This document shows positions 16,101-23,227 of a DNA stretch of 29,785 nucleotides, one piece after another (positions within the stretch are counted from its first letter, which is position 1; the number at the start of each line of letters is the position of its first letter). The notes beneath the pieces are model-generated. The model was not told the origin of the DNA and ran no database searches. It saw nothing but the letters and a program-made list of their open reading frames with translations. The DNA comes from CAVURW01 sp963743595 (GTDB lineage: Bacteria; Verrucomicrobiota; Verrucomicrobiia; Methylacidiphilales; UBA1321). The translations under genes were made by a program, and so were the position numbers. The stretch covers positions 1 through 29,785 of the forward strand of contig CAVURW010000239.1 of NCBI GenBank assembly GCA_963743595.1, written 5' to 3'.

Positions 16101-16279
16101 CGGCGATGATCCACGCTCTATTGCGACTCAATCCGAAGGTCAAAGTCATCGGTGCCAGCGGAGTTTCTTCTCAAGTTGCATCCTTTAAGTCCCCGTCTCC
16201 TCTGTTGAAGCATTTCCTGGCAAAACCTTTCGCGGCGGAAGAACTGCTCCGTGCCATCAAGGCCGTTCTTGCAGAATAG
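13163..16279 (+). CDS. Hybrid sensor histidine kinase: REC-PASx4-HisKA-HATPase-REC
   Basis: This is a 1038-residue cytoplasmic kinase with no membrane segment. Residues 1-117 form a receiver domain (VVDD at 5-8, phospho-acceptor Asp51 in ISDVLMPKLDG), but the conserved Lys is Arg104 (FFVRP). A helical linker and four PAS-like sensor domains follow (about 168-285, 286-408, 411-535, 540-658; ITNQEE, FTDITEQ and INTDVTEK mark PAC ends). The HisKA box has phospho-acceptor His678 in AGGIAHDLNNIL, the NtrB-like form. The HATPase has the N-box NLCVNARDAM, DSGTGI and KGTGLGLSTV. A C-terminal receiver (about 919-1038) has Asp971 and Lys1021. It lies beside flagellin, so a motility role is likely; possible targets are the REC proteins at 16362 or 23228. 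Confidence 0.93.
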   Translation: MRVLVVDDVPANRRFLTNLLEKALHSVQEAEDGQSAFDLLKSRKFDCVISDVLMPKLDGYRLCYKIRTNKSLRSIRVFLLSSVFTSENDKDLAKQMGADGFFVRPTSPEIILAAIESPLEHNRFDNPAQPLRKPDQVREYNDLFVRTLENKNDELQAQNQLLEESRSELLLYKTALEVTSVAAVITDHAGKITWANPAYAQLSGLSPEERKGRLLSVLHDDPKLKAEIWNQLRAGQGWQGRHASRRKDGTHYTEEDTITPVLKDGVITQIIAIISNITNQEEMTHQLRLKTALMEAQIHSVPEPVIIIDENGRPLIYNRNFLEMWKIPLNVIEDSSWRPLDWCTRQCAKPAEFARQIEYLWSHAHETSETTIRLIDGRTVMVFAAPVIGSEGKLYGRLWMFTDITEQSRREHLLMVLNACMSSLSDEVVVCESNFNIPDGPHILFVNKAFERQHLKLSSEVIGLPLFQAGLDPSWFPIEDLQWSIEKKQPIRRGIESISDGNTVYRDLDIIPVSDKMGVCTHLAFIQRDKTEEKRAEIQISEQAEFLDKANEAILVHDLKGRIIFWNKGAEKIYGWSRDEVLGKRVVENIYSDETLFHGINEITLLKGEWNGETRHTTKSKGEITVQARCTLIRDNSGNPKSVLAINTDVTEKKKIESHFMRAQRMESIGTLAGGIAHDLNNILAPILLSIAVLKDMVQHPDAVMILEAIEVSTRRGADIVRQVVSFARGAEGQRIELQVIHVVRDLEKIIKETFPKDVLLRFIIGPEIWTVIGDATQLHQVLLNLCVNARDAMPQGGILKLSIENTVLDEQFIETNAMSLPAGRYVRITVADSGTGIRAEHIDKIFEPFFSTKEVSKGTGLGLSTVLAIIKSHGGAIKVNSEYGKGASFFVYLPASGLGLVSVDSVTTSPQLLKGNGELILVVDDEPSILRVTAQTLHSNNYQTIIASDGAEALAFYAQRQSEIALVFTDMMMPVLDGTAMIHALLRLNPKVKVIGASGVSSQVASFKSPSPLLKHFLAKPFAAEELLRAIKAVLAE

Positions 16280-16304
16280 TGGAATCGATTGTTTTTTTTT
16301 CGGC

Positions 16305-16331
16305 TAATTACCCAATCGCCTGTGCCGATAT
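16305..16331 (+). promoter_or_regulatory. Sigma-28 promoter for the fliD-fliS operon
   Basis: TAAT (16305-16308), 15 nt, then GCCGATAT (16324-16331) is a close match to TAAA-N15-GCCGATAA. It is 30 nt before the ATG at 16362, so the leader is about 24 nt. It would drive the GYF_2/REC gene, fliD, the unknown gene, fliS and the glycosyltransferases. Confidence 0.72.
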
Positions 16332-16361
16332 TGGAACAAGAATGGTAGCAACATTCTCACT

Positions 16362-17054
16362 ATGATCCAAGTAATGCACAGAGGCGTCTTCCTCGGTAAA
16401 TTTCCAGACGAGGTGATCGTTCAGGGCATCCGGGTGGGCTTTTTCCAGAAGGATGATTTGGGTCGCCGTCCGGGGTCTGACGATTGGAAGCCCTTAGTTG
16501 AGATGCTCCCTAGCGGGAGTGCTGTTTTCCAAACTGGCTACGAAGGTGAAGCCCGGTTTAAGGAACTCCGCTCCCGCCGCGAATCACGCTTATTGAAACG
16601 GGCATTGAACTCAACGGCTCAAGCCGAGTCAACTGCTCAGGCCGATGACTCGATTAGCACTGGCTACATCCTCTATATTGAAGATGATCGTCCCACTGCG
16701 ACTGCGTTTACCTATCTGTTAAAAAAGGAAGGCCTGTCAGTGAAGCACTTCTCGACTGGCTCTGCAGCGTTAGACTATTTCAGAGAAAACGCAAAAACTT
16801 GTCTCGCAGTTATACTCGATCTGGATCTGCCAGACATGCCAGGGGCGGATCTCATCCCTGAAATCAGTGAGAAATACGCACATGTGCCAATTCTGGTTCT
16901 ATCCGGCCTGGATGACGTCAAGGAACGCCTCTATCTCTACACCAGTGGTGCTTATGCGGTGATCTCCAAACCGTGCGATTCCAAGCAATTCATTTCCACG
17001 CTTAAGGGTTTTTTGCACATGTCTCAAATTGAATCTGCTCAAGAGGTCTTATGA
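16362..17054 (+). CDS. GYF_2-like domain fused to a response-regulator receiver
   Basis: The 230-residue protein has two parts. Residues 1-60 (MIQVMHRGVFLGKFPDEVIV, then GIRVGFFQKDDLGRRPGSDD, WKPLVEML) resemble the GYF_2/DUF4339 type small domain, with the typical 'G.f..dd..RpG..dWkPL' ending. Residues about 100-225 form a receiver: YIEDD at the N-terminus, phospho-acceptor Asp in VILDLDLPDMPG, Ser in VLSGLDD and Lys in ISKPC. No DNA-binding output domain is present, so it probably acts by protein contact. The stop overlaps the fliD start as ATGA. A sigma-28 promoter precedes it. The GYF_2 call is by eye only; the receiver call is firm. Confidence 0.82.
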   Translation: MIQVMHRGVFLGKFPDEVIVQGIRVGFFQKDDLGRRPGSDDWKPLVEMLPSGSAVFQTGYEGEARFKELRSRRESRLLKRALNSTAQAESTAQADDSISTGYILYIEDDRPTATAFTYLLKKEGLSVKHFSTGSAALDYFRENAKTCLAVILDLDLPDMPGADLIPEISEKYAHVPILVLSGLDDVKERLYLYTSGAYAVISKPCDSKQFISTLKGFLHMSQIESAQEVL

Positions 17055-18820
17055 GTACTACTATTGCGGGAACTTTTAGTGGACTGAACGTTTCTTCGAT
17101 TATTCAATCGATCATTGCGGCGGATAGCATTCCCATTACTAATCTTCAAACAGCCGACACGAATCTCCAGTCCACTAATACAACGCTTTCAGCCTTATCC
17201 ACGAGCCTCGGACAACTCAGCCTGCAGCTGCAAAATTTTGGGTTCAGCACGATCTTTTCTACACAGGCAGCCACCCTTTCTAACTCCTCCGTGGGGACTG
17301 CGGCTGTAACGCAAGGGGCGGTCCCTGGCACAATTAACCTGAATGTCACAAAAGTCGCTACCAACACCGTCCTGAACGGTTCTACTGCTACGGAAGCTTT
17401 CTCCGGTAACACGCAACTGAACACAGTATTAGGAGAAACCTCAATCGCTGGTCAGACCTTTACCATTAACGGAACACAAATCACTCTCTCTGACTCCACT
17501 GTTCTCGACGATGGCAATCCGAATTCAACGAATTCGGTGATCGGCCTTATCAACAATTCAGGTGCAGGAGTTACCGCAACCTATGACAGCTCCTCGGGAA
17601 AAATATCCCTCTCTTCCACATCGTCTAATCCGATAATTCTCGGTTCCTCGACCGATACAAGCGACTTTCTACAACAAGCTCAATTGTTCAACAACGGGTC
17701 TGGAAGTGTAACTTCTAACATCGCTATAGGGAGAATTGACCCCAATACCAGTCTGCAATCGGCCAATCTTAACGCACCTCTCACGGCTGGAAACTTCACG
17801 ATTAACGGTGTCCAGGTTACTTACAACGCAGGTGATACTCTAAATAACCTGATCGGGAACATCAATTCGAGCAACGCTGGGGTTACCGCAGTATATGACA
17901 CGTACGAGAACCGAATCGTCCTCAGTTCGACCGAGCGAGGGCCCCAAAACATCACTGTTTCAGATGGTACAAGCAATGCAGCCACTGCACTCGGCCTGAA
18001 TTCAACTCAAAGCCAGCTACAACTTGGGCAAGCGACTTTATTTACTGTTGGAAGTGATCCTACCGTCCGGGAAGCCGATAGTGGGACATTGACAAGCTCG
18101 GATCTGGGAGTCGGCGGACTGAGCTTTAATGTAACGGGCACGGGTTCGACCACAATAACTTTAGCGCCCGATACTACCACTGTTGCCAATGCCCTTAACG
18201 CGTTCGTCGCACAGTATAATACGACCCAAACCCTAATTGCCACCGATACTTCAGTAGACCCGAGTGGAACCAATCCAAACGGTCCACTGTCCACCGACCT
18301 CAGTGTCACTTTCCTGGCCTCTCAATTGCGCGAGGTGACCAGCGGCTCAACCAGCAACACAGCGGCTGTCCGAATGCTAGCTGACCTCGGCATCAATACG
18401 AATGCCAACGACAATACCTTGACACAAGTCGATCCTACAAAACTTCAGGATGCCCTGGAAAACCACCTTAGCGATGTGGAAAACCTTTTCAATAATGCGG
18501 CTACCGGCCTAACGAACACAGTTCAAAACGTTATCGATGAGTACGATGACCCGATCTCAGGAGTGATTACAGCCGAACAAGCCGACAACACTAGCCAAGT
18601 TCAATTCAACCAACAACTGATCAATGGGATGAACGAGAACATCGCGAACGAGCAAACCCGTCTTGAGACTGAATTCGCCGCCCTCGATAGCCTGGAAGGA
18701 ACAACACAAGGTCTCTCAGGTGTCCTAAACGGCACTACAAGTTCATCCACCTCGTCCAGCTCCAGCTCAACAGGAAGCTCAAGCATCGGTTCTGTCGGGA
18801 GCAGTACCCCATCCAGTTAA
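17051..18820 (+). CDS. fliD: Filament cap protein FliD
   Basis: FliD caps the filament tip and guides flagellin polymerisation. The N-terminus ISGLNV-like FSGLNVSSIIQSIIAADSIP and the C-terminal domain (RMLADLGINTNANDNTLTQV, DPTKLQDALENHLSDVENLF, EQTRLETEFAALDSL) are diagnostic. Two similar internal segments, about 135-215 and 248-330 (FTINGTQITLSDS and FTINGVQVTYNAG; each followed by GVTAxYD and xLSST), are flagellin hook IN-type repeats. The protein ends with a Ser-rich tail containing nine serines within twelve residues. At 589 residues it is larger than E. coli FliD (468). It starts in an ATGA overlap with the upstream gene. Confidence 0.96.
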   Translation: MSTTIAGTFSGLNVSSIIQSIIAADSIPITNLQTADTNLQSTNTTLSALSTSLGQLSLQLQNFGFSTIFSTQAATLSNSSVGTAAVTQGAVPGTINLNVTKVATNTVLNGSTATEAFSGNTQLNTVLGETSIAGQTFTINGTQITLSDSTVLDDGNPNSTNSVIGLINNSGAGVTATYDSSSGKISLSSTSSNPIILGSSTDTSDFLQQAQLFNNGSGSVTSNIAIGRIDPNTSLQSANLNAPLTAGNFTINGVQVTYNAGDTLNNLIGNINSSNAGVTAVYDTYENRIVLSSTERGPQNITVSDGTSNAATALGLNSTQSQLQLGQATLFTVGSDPTVREADSGTLTSSDLGVGGLSFNVTGTGSTTITLAPDTTTVANALNAFVAQYNTTQTLIATDTSVDPSGTNPNGPLSTDLSVTFLASQLREVTSGSTSNTAAVRMLADLGINTNANDNTLTQVDPTKLQDALENHLSDVENLFNNAATGLTNTVQNVIDEYDDPISGVITAEQADNTSQVQFNQQLINGMNENIANEQTRLETEFAALDSLEGTTQGLSGVLNGTTSSSTSSSSSSTGSSSIGSVGSSTPSS

Positions 18821-18842
18821 GCGTATTTGCCAGATCGATTAT

Positions 18843-19442
18843 ATGACAATATTCATTGATGATAGTGTTTTCACCAGCAAGTCAGATTCTCCTTCCAGTT
18901 TTGCGGATATGTTTGGGCAAGTGATGAATGACTTAATCCCCAGGTCTCGTGCTATAGGAAAGTGTGAGCTGGACGGCGTAGAAATCGTTTCCCCTGACCA
19001 AGCGGACTCCTTATTCGTTAAATGCAACGTCTGCAAGGTCTCGTCCATCTCTCTACACGAGGCCGTGGAGGCTGCTCTACACAACCAATCCTTGGAACTC
19101 CGGGCAATTGAGCAGAAGTGCATGGACCTCGTAACCGACGTTCTACTCGCTGAACCCAAGGAGATCGTCCGGAAATGGTCAGCCCTCTGTATCCAGATCA
19201 AATCCTTCGTGAACTTTCTGCCAGGGGTGAGCGGACTCCTGACTCCCGAGGAACTCGCGCAGGTGTCAGGCAAGGAGTTAGATACTTTGAACGGCGTCAT
19301 GCTCTCGCTCGGCAAATCCTTTAACGCGGCAGATACCGTAAAGGTCTCCGATCTCCTCGAACTAGAGCTGACACCCTGGTTGAAAAAAATGGGCGAACTC
19401 CTGGACAGGTGTATCGGTCGATTGAACGCTTTAAAAAAGTAG
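18843..19442 (+). CDS. Unknown flagellar-operon protein between fliD and fliS
   Basis: This 199-residue soluble protein (MTIFIDDSVFTSKSDSPSSF) lies 22 nt after fliD and 4 nt before fliS. The N-terminal third is mixed, with a Cys-x2-Cys pair in FVKCNVCKVSS; the remainder is helical (SLHEAVEAALHNQSLELRAI, ELTPWLKKMGELLDRCIGRL). No signal peptide or membrane span is seen. I recognise no family. Position suggests a cofactor or chaperone in filament export, possibly for FliD, but that is inference. Confidence 0.75.
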   Translation: MTIFIDDSVFTSKSDSPSSFADMFGQVMNDLIPRSRAIGKCELDGVEIVSPDQADSLFVKCNVCKVSSISLHEAVEAALHNQSLELRAIEQKCMDLVTDVLLAEPKEIVRKWSALCIQIKSFVNFLPGVSGLLTPEELAQVSGKELDTLNGVMLSLGKSFNAADTVKVSDLLELELTPWLKKMGELLDRCIGRLNALKK

Positions 19443-19446
19443 ATTT

Positions 19447-19845
19447 ATGAACCAACGGCAACAATATCTCCAAATCAAGGTCAGCAACGCGTCACAGGAA
19501 GACCTGTTGATCATGCTCTATGACGGGCTCATCCAATACATTGAGGAAGCCATAGAATCGCTACATGGACCGGTGGACAAGTTCCGTGTTGCAAACCGCA
19601 TTGCCTGGTCCATCGATATCCTCACCGAACTGAATAGAACCCTCAGGCAAGAGGCAAATCCTGAGCTCTGCACAGAGCTGAAGCGCCTCTATCTTTTTTT
19701 CACACGAGAATTGTCAGCAGCCCTGGACGAGCTCAACTCAACCCGCCTCGAGGCCATTCTTCCTCTCATTCAAGATCTACGAGAGGCTTGGGATACCGCA
19801 AAACGCTCCCTACATCGAGTTCGCGGCAATGAAGCGTGGACCTAG
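19447..19845 (+). CDS. fliS: Flagellin export chaperone FliS
   Basis: FliS binds the flagellin C-terminus in the cytoplasm, preventing early polymerisation and aiding export. The 132-residue helical protein has the N-terminal family block YLQIKVSNASQEDLLIMLYD followed by GLIQYIEEAIESL, then NRIAWSIDILTELNRTL and LYLFFTRELSAALDELN, matching FliS helices. It follows the unknown gene by 4 nt and its last 17 nt overlap the next glycosyltransferase gene, so translation is coupled. Confidence 0.95.
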   Translation: MNQRQQYLQIKVSNASQEDLLIMLYDGLIQYIEEAIESLHGPVDKFRVANRIAWSIDILTELNRTLRQEANPELCTELKRLYLFFTRELSAALDELNSTRLEAILPLIQDLREAWDTAKRSLHRVRGNEAWT

Positions 19846-21079
19846 CGTAACGTTTTTGGAAAGTCGACAGGGATGTGAATCTTTATTCACTCGCGGTCTC
19901 AGATCCGGGGCAGAACGGGCCGGCTACTCGTGCCAGCTCTCTTTTGTAGCAGACAAAGACGATCGTCCTTTTTCTGTCGAGCACGTTCGTGCTCAAATCA
20001 AATCTCAGCATCCGCAAATCATCTGCTTCTTAATGGATGCTCCATTGGATTTCCCGCGGCTATGGGATGATCCAGGGCTCGTTAGAATCAAAAAGGTCTC
20101 GCTGTGGTTTGACGATTATTACCGATCTCCACGAACACTGGCGAATCCTCATGTCTGGCTGAACTGGCAAAAAGAACACCAGGTAAAAGTAGGGATTTGG
20201 GATACGCATTGGATAAAGGAGTGGAACATTTTTACGGGAGGATCCGCCTTTCATCTCACCCTCGCAGCGGATCCAGCATCCTACAGCCCGAATGCGGTTC
20301 CAGCGGAACCCATTTGGGAAAAGCGAGCGGTCTTTGTCGGAACGATTCCCTCGCTGAAGTCCCTCAATCAAGCGTCTCTGGTTTTGACTAGTCCATTGAA
20401 GTCTTTGCTTAAGGACGTTATCGAGACACTCAATCGGGAACCGTGGCCCATTCAAGCTTATGCCGTTTATCAGCGATGCCTGAATGGAACTTCTGAGAAG
20501 CTTCGAAAGGCGATTCAAACGGAGCTAAAGACGGCCTCGACTCTTGCGCTTTGGAACTATCTGGTTTGGCGCTGGGCCAAACGAATCGCTCGCCTTCGTG
20601 GACTTGCCGCCGTTGCAAAGGCAGGACCAGTAGGCATTTTCAGTGGTCATGGGACTGAAGATTATGCCGGTAAGGAAGATATCCTCGCCTCACTTCCATG
20701 CGGCTCTGATATCGCCTACCAAGACACTAAAACGCTTCGTCCGGGCGAATGGAGTGGCCTTTTCAAATCGGGAAAGTGGCAATTCCAAATTTTCGACCCG
20801 CAATCGATCTCTGGAGGATTACCTTTTCGCGTCTTTGAGGCTGGCGCGTGCAGTGTTCCGTTGCTTAGTGATCAACGTCCGGAGCTAGCGGAGAGCTTCC
20901 CTCCATCCACGGGTCTCGTAACCGCCATCGATGAGTCGGAGCTTACCGAAAAGGCATCGGATCTTTTCTGTCAGCAGACAGATGAACTTGCTAAACACGG
21001 TCATTCCCTTCACGCCGAATTCCTGTCAAAACATACGTGGGAGCATCGCTGGAAACAGATCGTCGAATCGATAACATGA
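19829..21079 (+). CDS. CgeB-like glycosyltransferase
   Basis: This 416-residue protein has a GT-B organisation: an N-terminal Rossmann-like part (SVTFLESRQGCESLFTRGL, PQIICFLMDAPLDFPRLW, VSLWFDDYYRSP) and a C-terminal CgeB / Glyco_trans_1_2-type part (FDPQSISGGLPFRVFEAGAC, SVPLLSDQRPELAESFPP, ending HTWEHRWKQIV). The order FRVFEAGACSVPLLSD corresponds to the donor-binding helix of that family. The start overlaps fliS by 17 nt and the stop overlaps the next start as ATGA, so it is part of the late operon. Flagellin is the likely acceptor by context; donor sugar is unknown. Confidence 0.85.
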   Translation: MKRGPSVTFLESRQGCESLFTRGLRSGAERAGYSCQLSFVADKDDRPFSVEHVRAQIKSQHPQIICFLMDAPLDFPRLWDDPGLVRIKKVSLWFDDYYRSPRTLANPHVWLNWQKEHQVKVGIWDTHWIKEWNIFTGGSAFHLTLAADPASYSPNAVPAEPIWEKRAVFVGTIPSLKSLNQASLVLTSPLKSLLKDVIETLNREPWPIQAYAVYQRCLNGTSEKLRKAIQTELKTASTLALWNYLVWRWAKRIARLRGLAAVAKAGPVGIFSGHGTEDYAGKEDILASLPCGSDIAYQDTKTLRPGEWSGLFKSGKWQFQIFDPQSISGGLPFRVFEAGACSVPLLSDQRPELAESFPPSTGLVTAIDESELTEKASDLFCQQTDELAKHGHSLHAEFLSKHTWEHRWKQIVESIT

Positions 21080-21606
21080 GTCGGAAGAAAGTCATTCTTG
21101 TACTTGGAGACGACCGATCCAGCTCACATACCAAAACTTCTCGCCAGATTGGCCTAGCCGCAGCTCGAATTGGACGACGGGCGATTGTGCGAGATACGTC
21201 GCTCCTGCACTGGTCCATCAATGAGGTCCCTGTCGAGTATCCTGAACGCCGAGAGGCATTTCGTCAGCTCTTTGAAAACAAGTGGAATAAACTGATTTTG
21301 GATTATGGAGTCGACACCGTAATCGGTCTCGATTTGTGTTGGTTGTTATCTCCCGATCTCTTTTTGAGATCAGAACACATTCAGTGCGTCCATAGTTTTT
21401 GGATTTGTAAAGAATCGACTTCGTTGTTCCCATCAGAAAATAAGGGGATTGTGGATATTCGGAACATTCTGAACGACAATAAATGCGTTCATCACTGCTT
21501 TGACGGCGAAACGTTTGAACTGCTTAAGACAATGGGAATCGAACGTGTTATTCAGATTAGGTCAGAATTTTGGGAACAACGTCTTGAAGAGGCACTGCAT
21601 CGATGA
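21076..21606 (+). CDS. Isolated N-terminal half of a CgeB/GT-B-type protein
   Basis: This 176-residue protein begins in an ATGA overlap and ends in another. It resembles the N-terminal domain of the next gene: VILVLGDDRSSSHTKTSRQI against VLILSNDYLTPFAKTSDYLC, and GVDTVIGLDLCWLLSPDLFL against NIDTILSLDLNWYCIAGQFT, followed by CVHSFWICKES against SIHSLWFDDFR. The C-terminal sugar-nucleotide domain is missing and there is no sign of a frameshift into it, since the next gene has its own complete N-domain. It may be an acceptor-recognition subunit, or a decayed duplicate kept in frame. Confidence 0.75.
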   Translation: MSRKKVILVLGDDRSSSHTKTSRQIGLAAARIGRRAIVRDTSLLHWSINEVPVEYPERREAFRQLFENKWNKLILDYGVDTVIGLDLCWLLSPDLFLRSEHIQCVHSFWICKESTSLFPSENKGIVDIRNILNDNKCVHHCFDGETFELLKTMGIERVIQIRSEFWEQRLEEALHR

Positions 21607-22925
21607 GTGCTAAACCATCCGGGGTGCTCATTCTAAGCAATGACTATCTCACGCCCTTTGCAAAAACGTCAGACTATCTCTGTGCCGCCCTTGAGCGCCA
21701 AGGAATTCCCACTTACGTCCGAGATAACTATGATGCCCGGATTCTAAATCATCTCTTTTCGCTCGAAATGGATCATCTCCTTTCAAGAGGCGCGGATGCC
21801 GTATCTAAGACCTTCAGAGACCTCCTCGTTCAAGAAAATATCGACACCATCCTCAGTCTGGATTTGAACTGGTACTGCATCGCTGGGCAATTCACCTCTG
21901 ATCCCAGCGTTAAGTCAATCCACTCCCTATGGTTTGATGACTTTCGTAGTTGGCTTACTTCACCCTATAACATCGCATTTCCTGCGTCGGGAACGGAGTT
22001 TCAGAAAGATGTTCGGCATCCAAAGGTGACGCATCATTTTTACGGTGCCAGCCAAGCCTTGGAAGCGCAACTGCTCGGCGTTACCAACCAGCGACTGACC
22101 CGACTGGCCGCACCGATGGAACTGCTCAAGGCCAGTTATCCGGTGGAACACACACACAAACTGGCCTTTATTGGCAATCCAGGGTTTCGAGGCAAACCCG
22201 ATCCCTCAGTTGTTGCCCGCCTACAAAATGGTGCTGATCTGGCCGAATTGCGACAATGCGCTCGGGACTCAGCGTTGAAATTTCCTGATGTCCATCTCGT
22301 TCAATGGATCAAAGAAGAACCGACCGTTTTGAAACTAATGTCCGTTGCTCTGGAAGCCCGACGGATGTTTCCATTTAAGCCCGCGCTACAGATCCTGAAG
22401 CTTGCAGGGGAACATCACCCTCGGGCATTCGATTATCTAAACGAAAGCGGACGAATCCTGGACGCTTCCGTTCTCGTGAAGTTGGTAAATCGATATGACC
22501 GGCCTGCCTTCGTCTATCGCCTCTGGAGCCAAAATCTTGTGGACGTTTACAGTGCTCAAGACGAATGGAAACCGTACGGAGTAACCGCGCTACCGCATCT
22601 GAAATTTTACGAGTTGCCAGAGTATTACCAGAAATACGCCGCGCACTTGAACGCTCCTAATTCAATTCGCGACGCCACTGCCAACGAGAAGCTGTTTGAG
22701 ATCGCTGCAAGCGGGCGTCTCTCAATCAATTTGAATAGTCCCGACGTCAGATCGTGCTATCTCGAAAACGAGGCCTGGTTTGTTGAATCGCTCTCCGAGT
22801 TGGAGACGCGAGCACGGGAGGCCATCGCACACCCGGACGACTCTCTTGCTGCTGGAGCACGGGCACGTAGCCGCACGGCCAGAGAACATCTGTGGGATCA
22901 CCGAATCATATCGATGTTTCGTTAG
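21603..22925 (+). CDS. CgeB-like glycosyltransferase
   Basis: The 440-residue protein has a full GT-B arrangement: N-domain (VLILSNDYLTPFAKTSDYLC, IDTILSLDLNWYCIAGQF, SIHSLWFDDFRSWLTSP), a central helical insert (about 200-320) and a CgeB-like C-domain: LNAPNSIRDATANEKLFEIA, ASGRLSINLNSPDVRS, and the end ARSRTAREHLWDHRIISM. The ending 'R.HLWDHR' matches the 'H.W.HR' close of the previous glycosyltransferase. It starts within the ATGA overlap and is the last gene of the sigma-28 operon. It probably modifies flagellin or a filament-related target, by context only. Confidence 0.82.
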   Translation: MSAKPSGVLILSNDYLTPFAKTSDYLCAALERQGIPTYVRDNYDARILNHLFSLEMDHLLSRGADAVSKTFRDLLVQENIDTILSLDLNWYCIAGQFTSDPSVKSIHSLWFDDFRSWLTSPYNIAFPASGTEFQKDVRHPKVTHHFYGASQALEAQLLGVTNQRLTRLAAPMELLKASYPVEHTHKLAFIGNPGFRGKPDPSVVARLQNGADLAELRQCARDSALKFPDVHLVQWIKEEPTVLKLMSVALEARRMFPFKPALQILKLAGEHHPRAFDYLNESGRILDASVLVKLVNRYDRPAFVYRLWSQNLVDVYSAQDEWKPYGVTALPHLKFYELPEYYQKYAAHLNAPNSIRDATANEKLFEIAASGRLSINLNSPDVRSCYLENEAWFVESLSELETRAREAIAHPDDSLAAGARARSRTAREHLWDHRIISMFR

Positions 22926-23227
22926 TTGCGAGGGATTTTTCTGGTCAAATAAGCGACTAATTTTCCGCTTTTGCTGCCCTTTCCTAAGCCTGTCCTAGCA
23001 CACGAACATGGCATAGAAACTGATATAGCTATTAGTAGCTACTTGATAATTCGGCCTATTATGAAACCTTTGTCCCCACACTCTCAAATCCTGCTTCATC
23101 TCCGAGTGGTCGGGCATTCTTTGCGTCGTGGGAAGCTTTCCCTCAATCTTCTCAGCCGGTCTGGTGCTGGAATTAGTCGCGCGTTTGCACAAGTCGCGCA
23201 AATGGCTTTCTTTAACCTCTTTTAAGA
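22926..23227. other. Gap between convergent genes
   Basis: About 300 bp separate the end of the plus-strand operon from the end of the minus-strand regulator gene. A 54-codon plus-strand frame from the ATG at 23061 to 23225 lacks a ribosome-binding site and family resemblance, so I do not call it. An imperfect hairpin TTTGC/GCAAA (23185-23203) is followed by T-rich sequence and could be a weak plus-strand terminator. Nothing else is evident. Confidence 0.4.

Noticed and set aside
16282..16300. T-run after the kinase as a terminator
   Set aside because: Nine T are present, but only a short AATCGATT palindrome precedes them; no stable stem-loop.
23061..23225. 54-codon plus-strand frame in the convergent gap
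   Set aside because: It has no ribosome-binding site, promoter or family resemblance.
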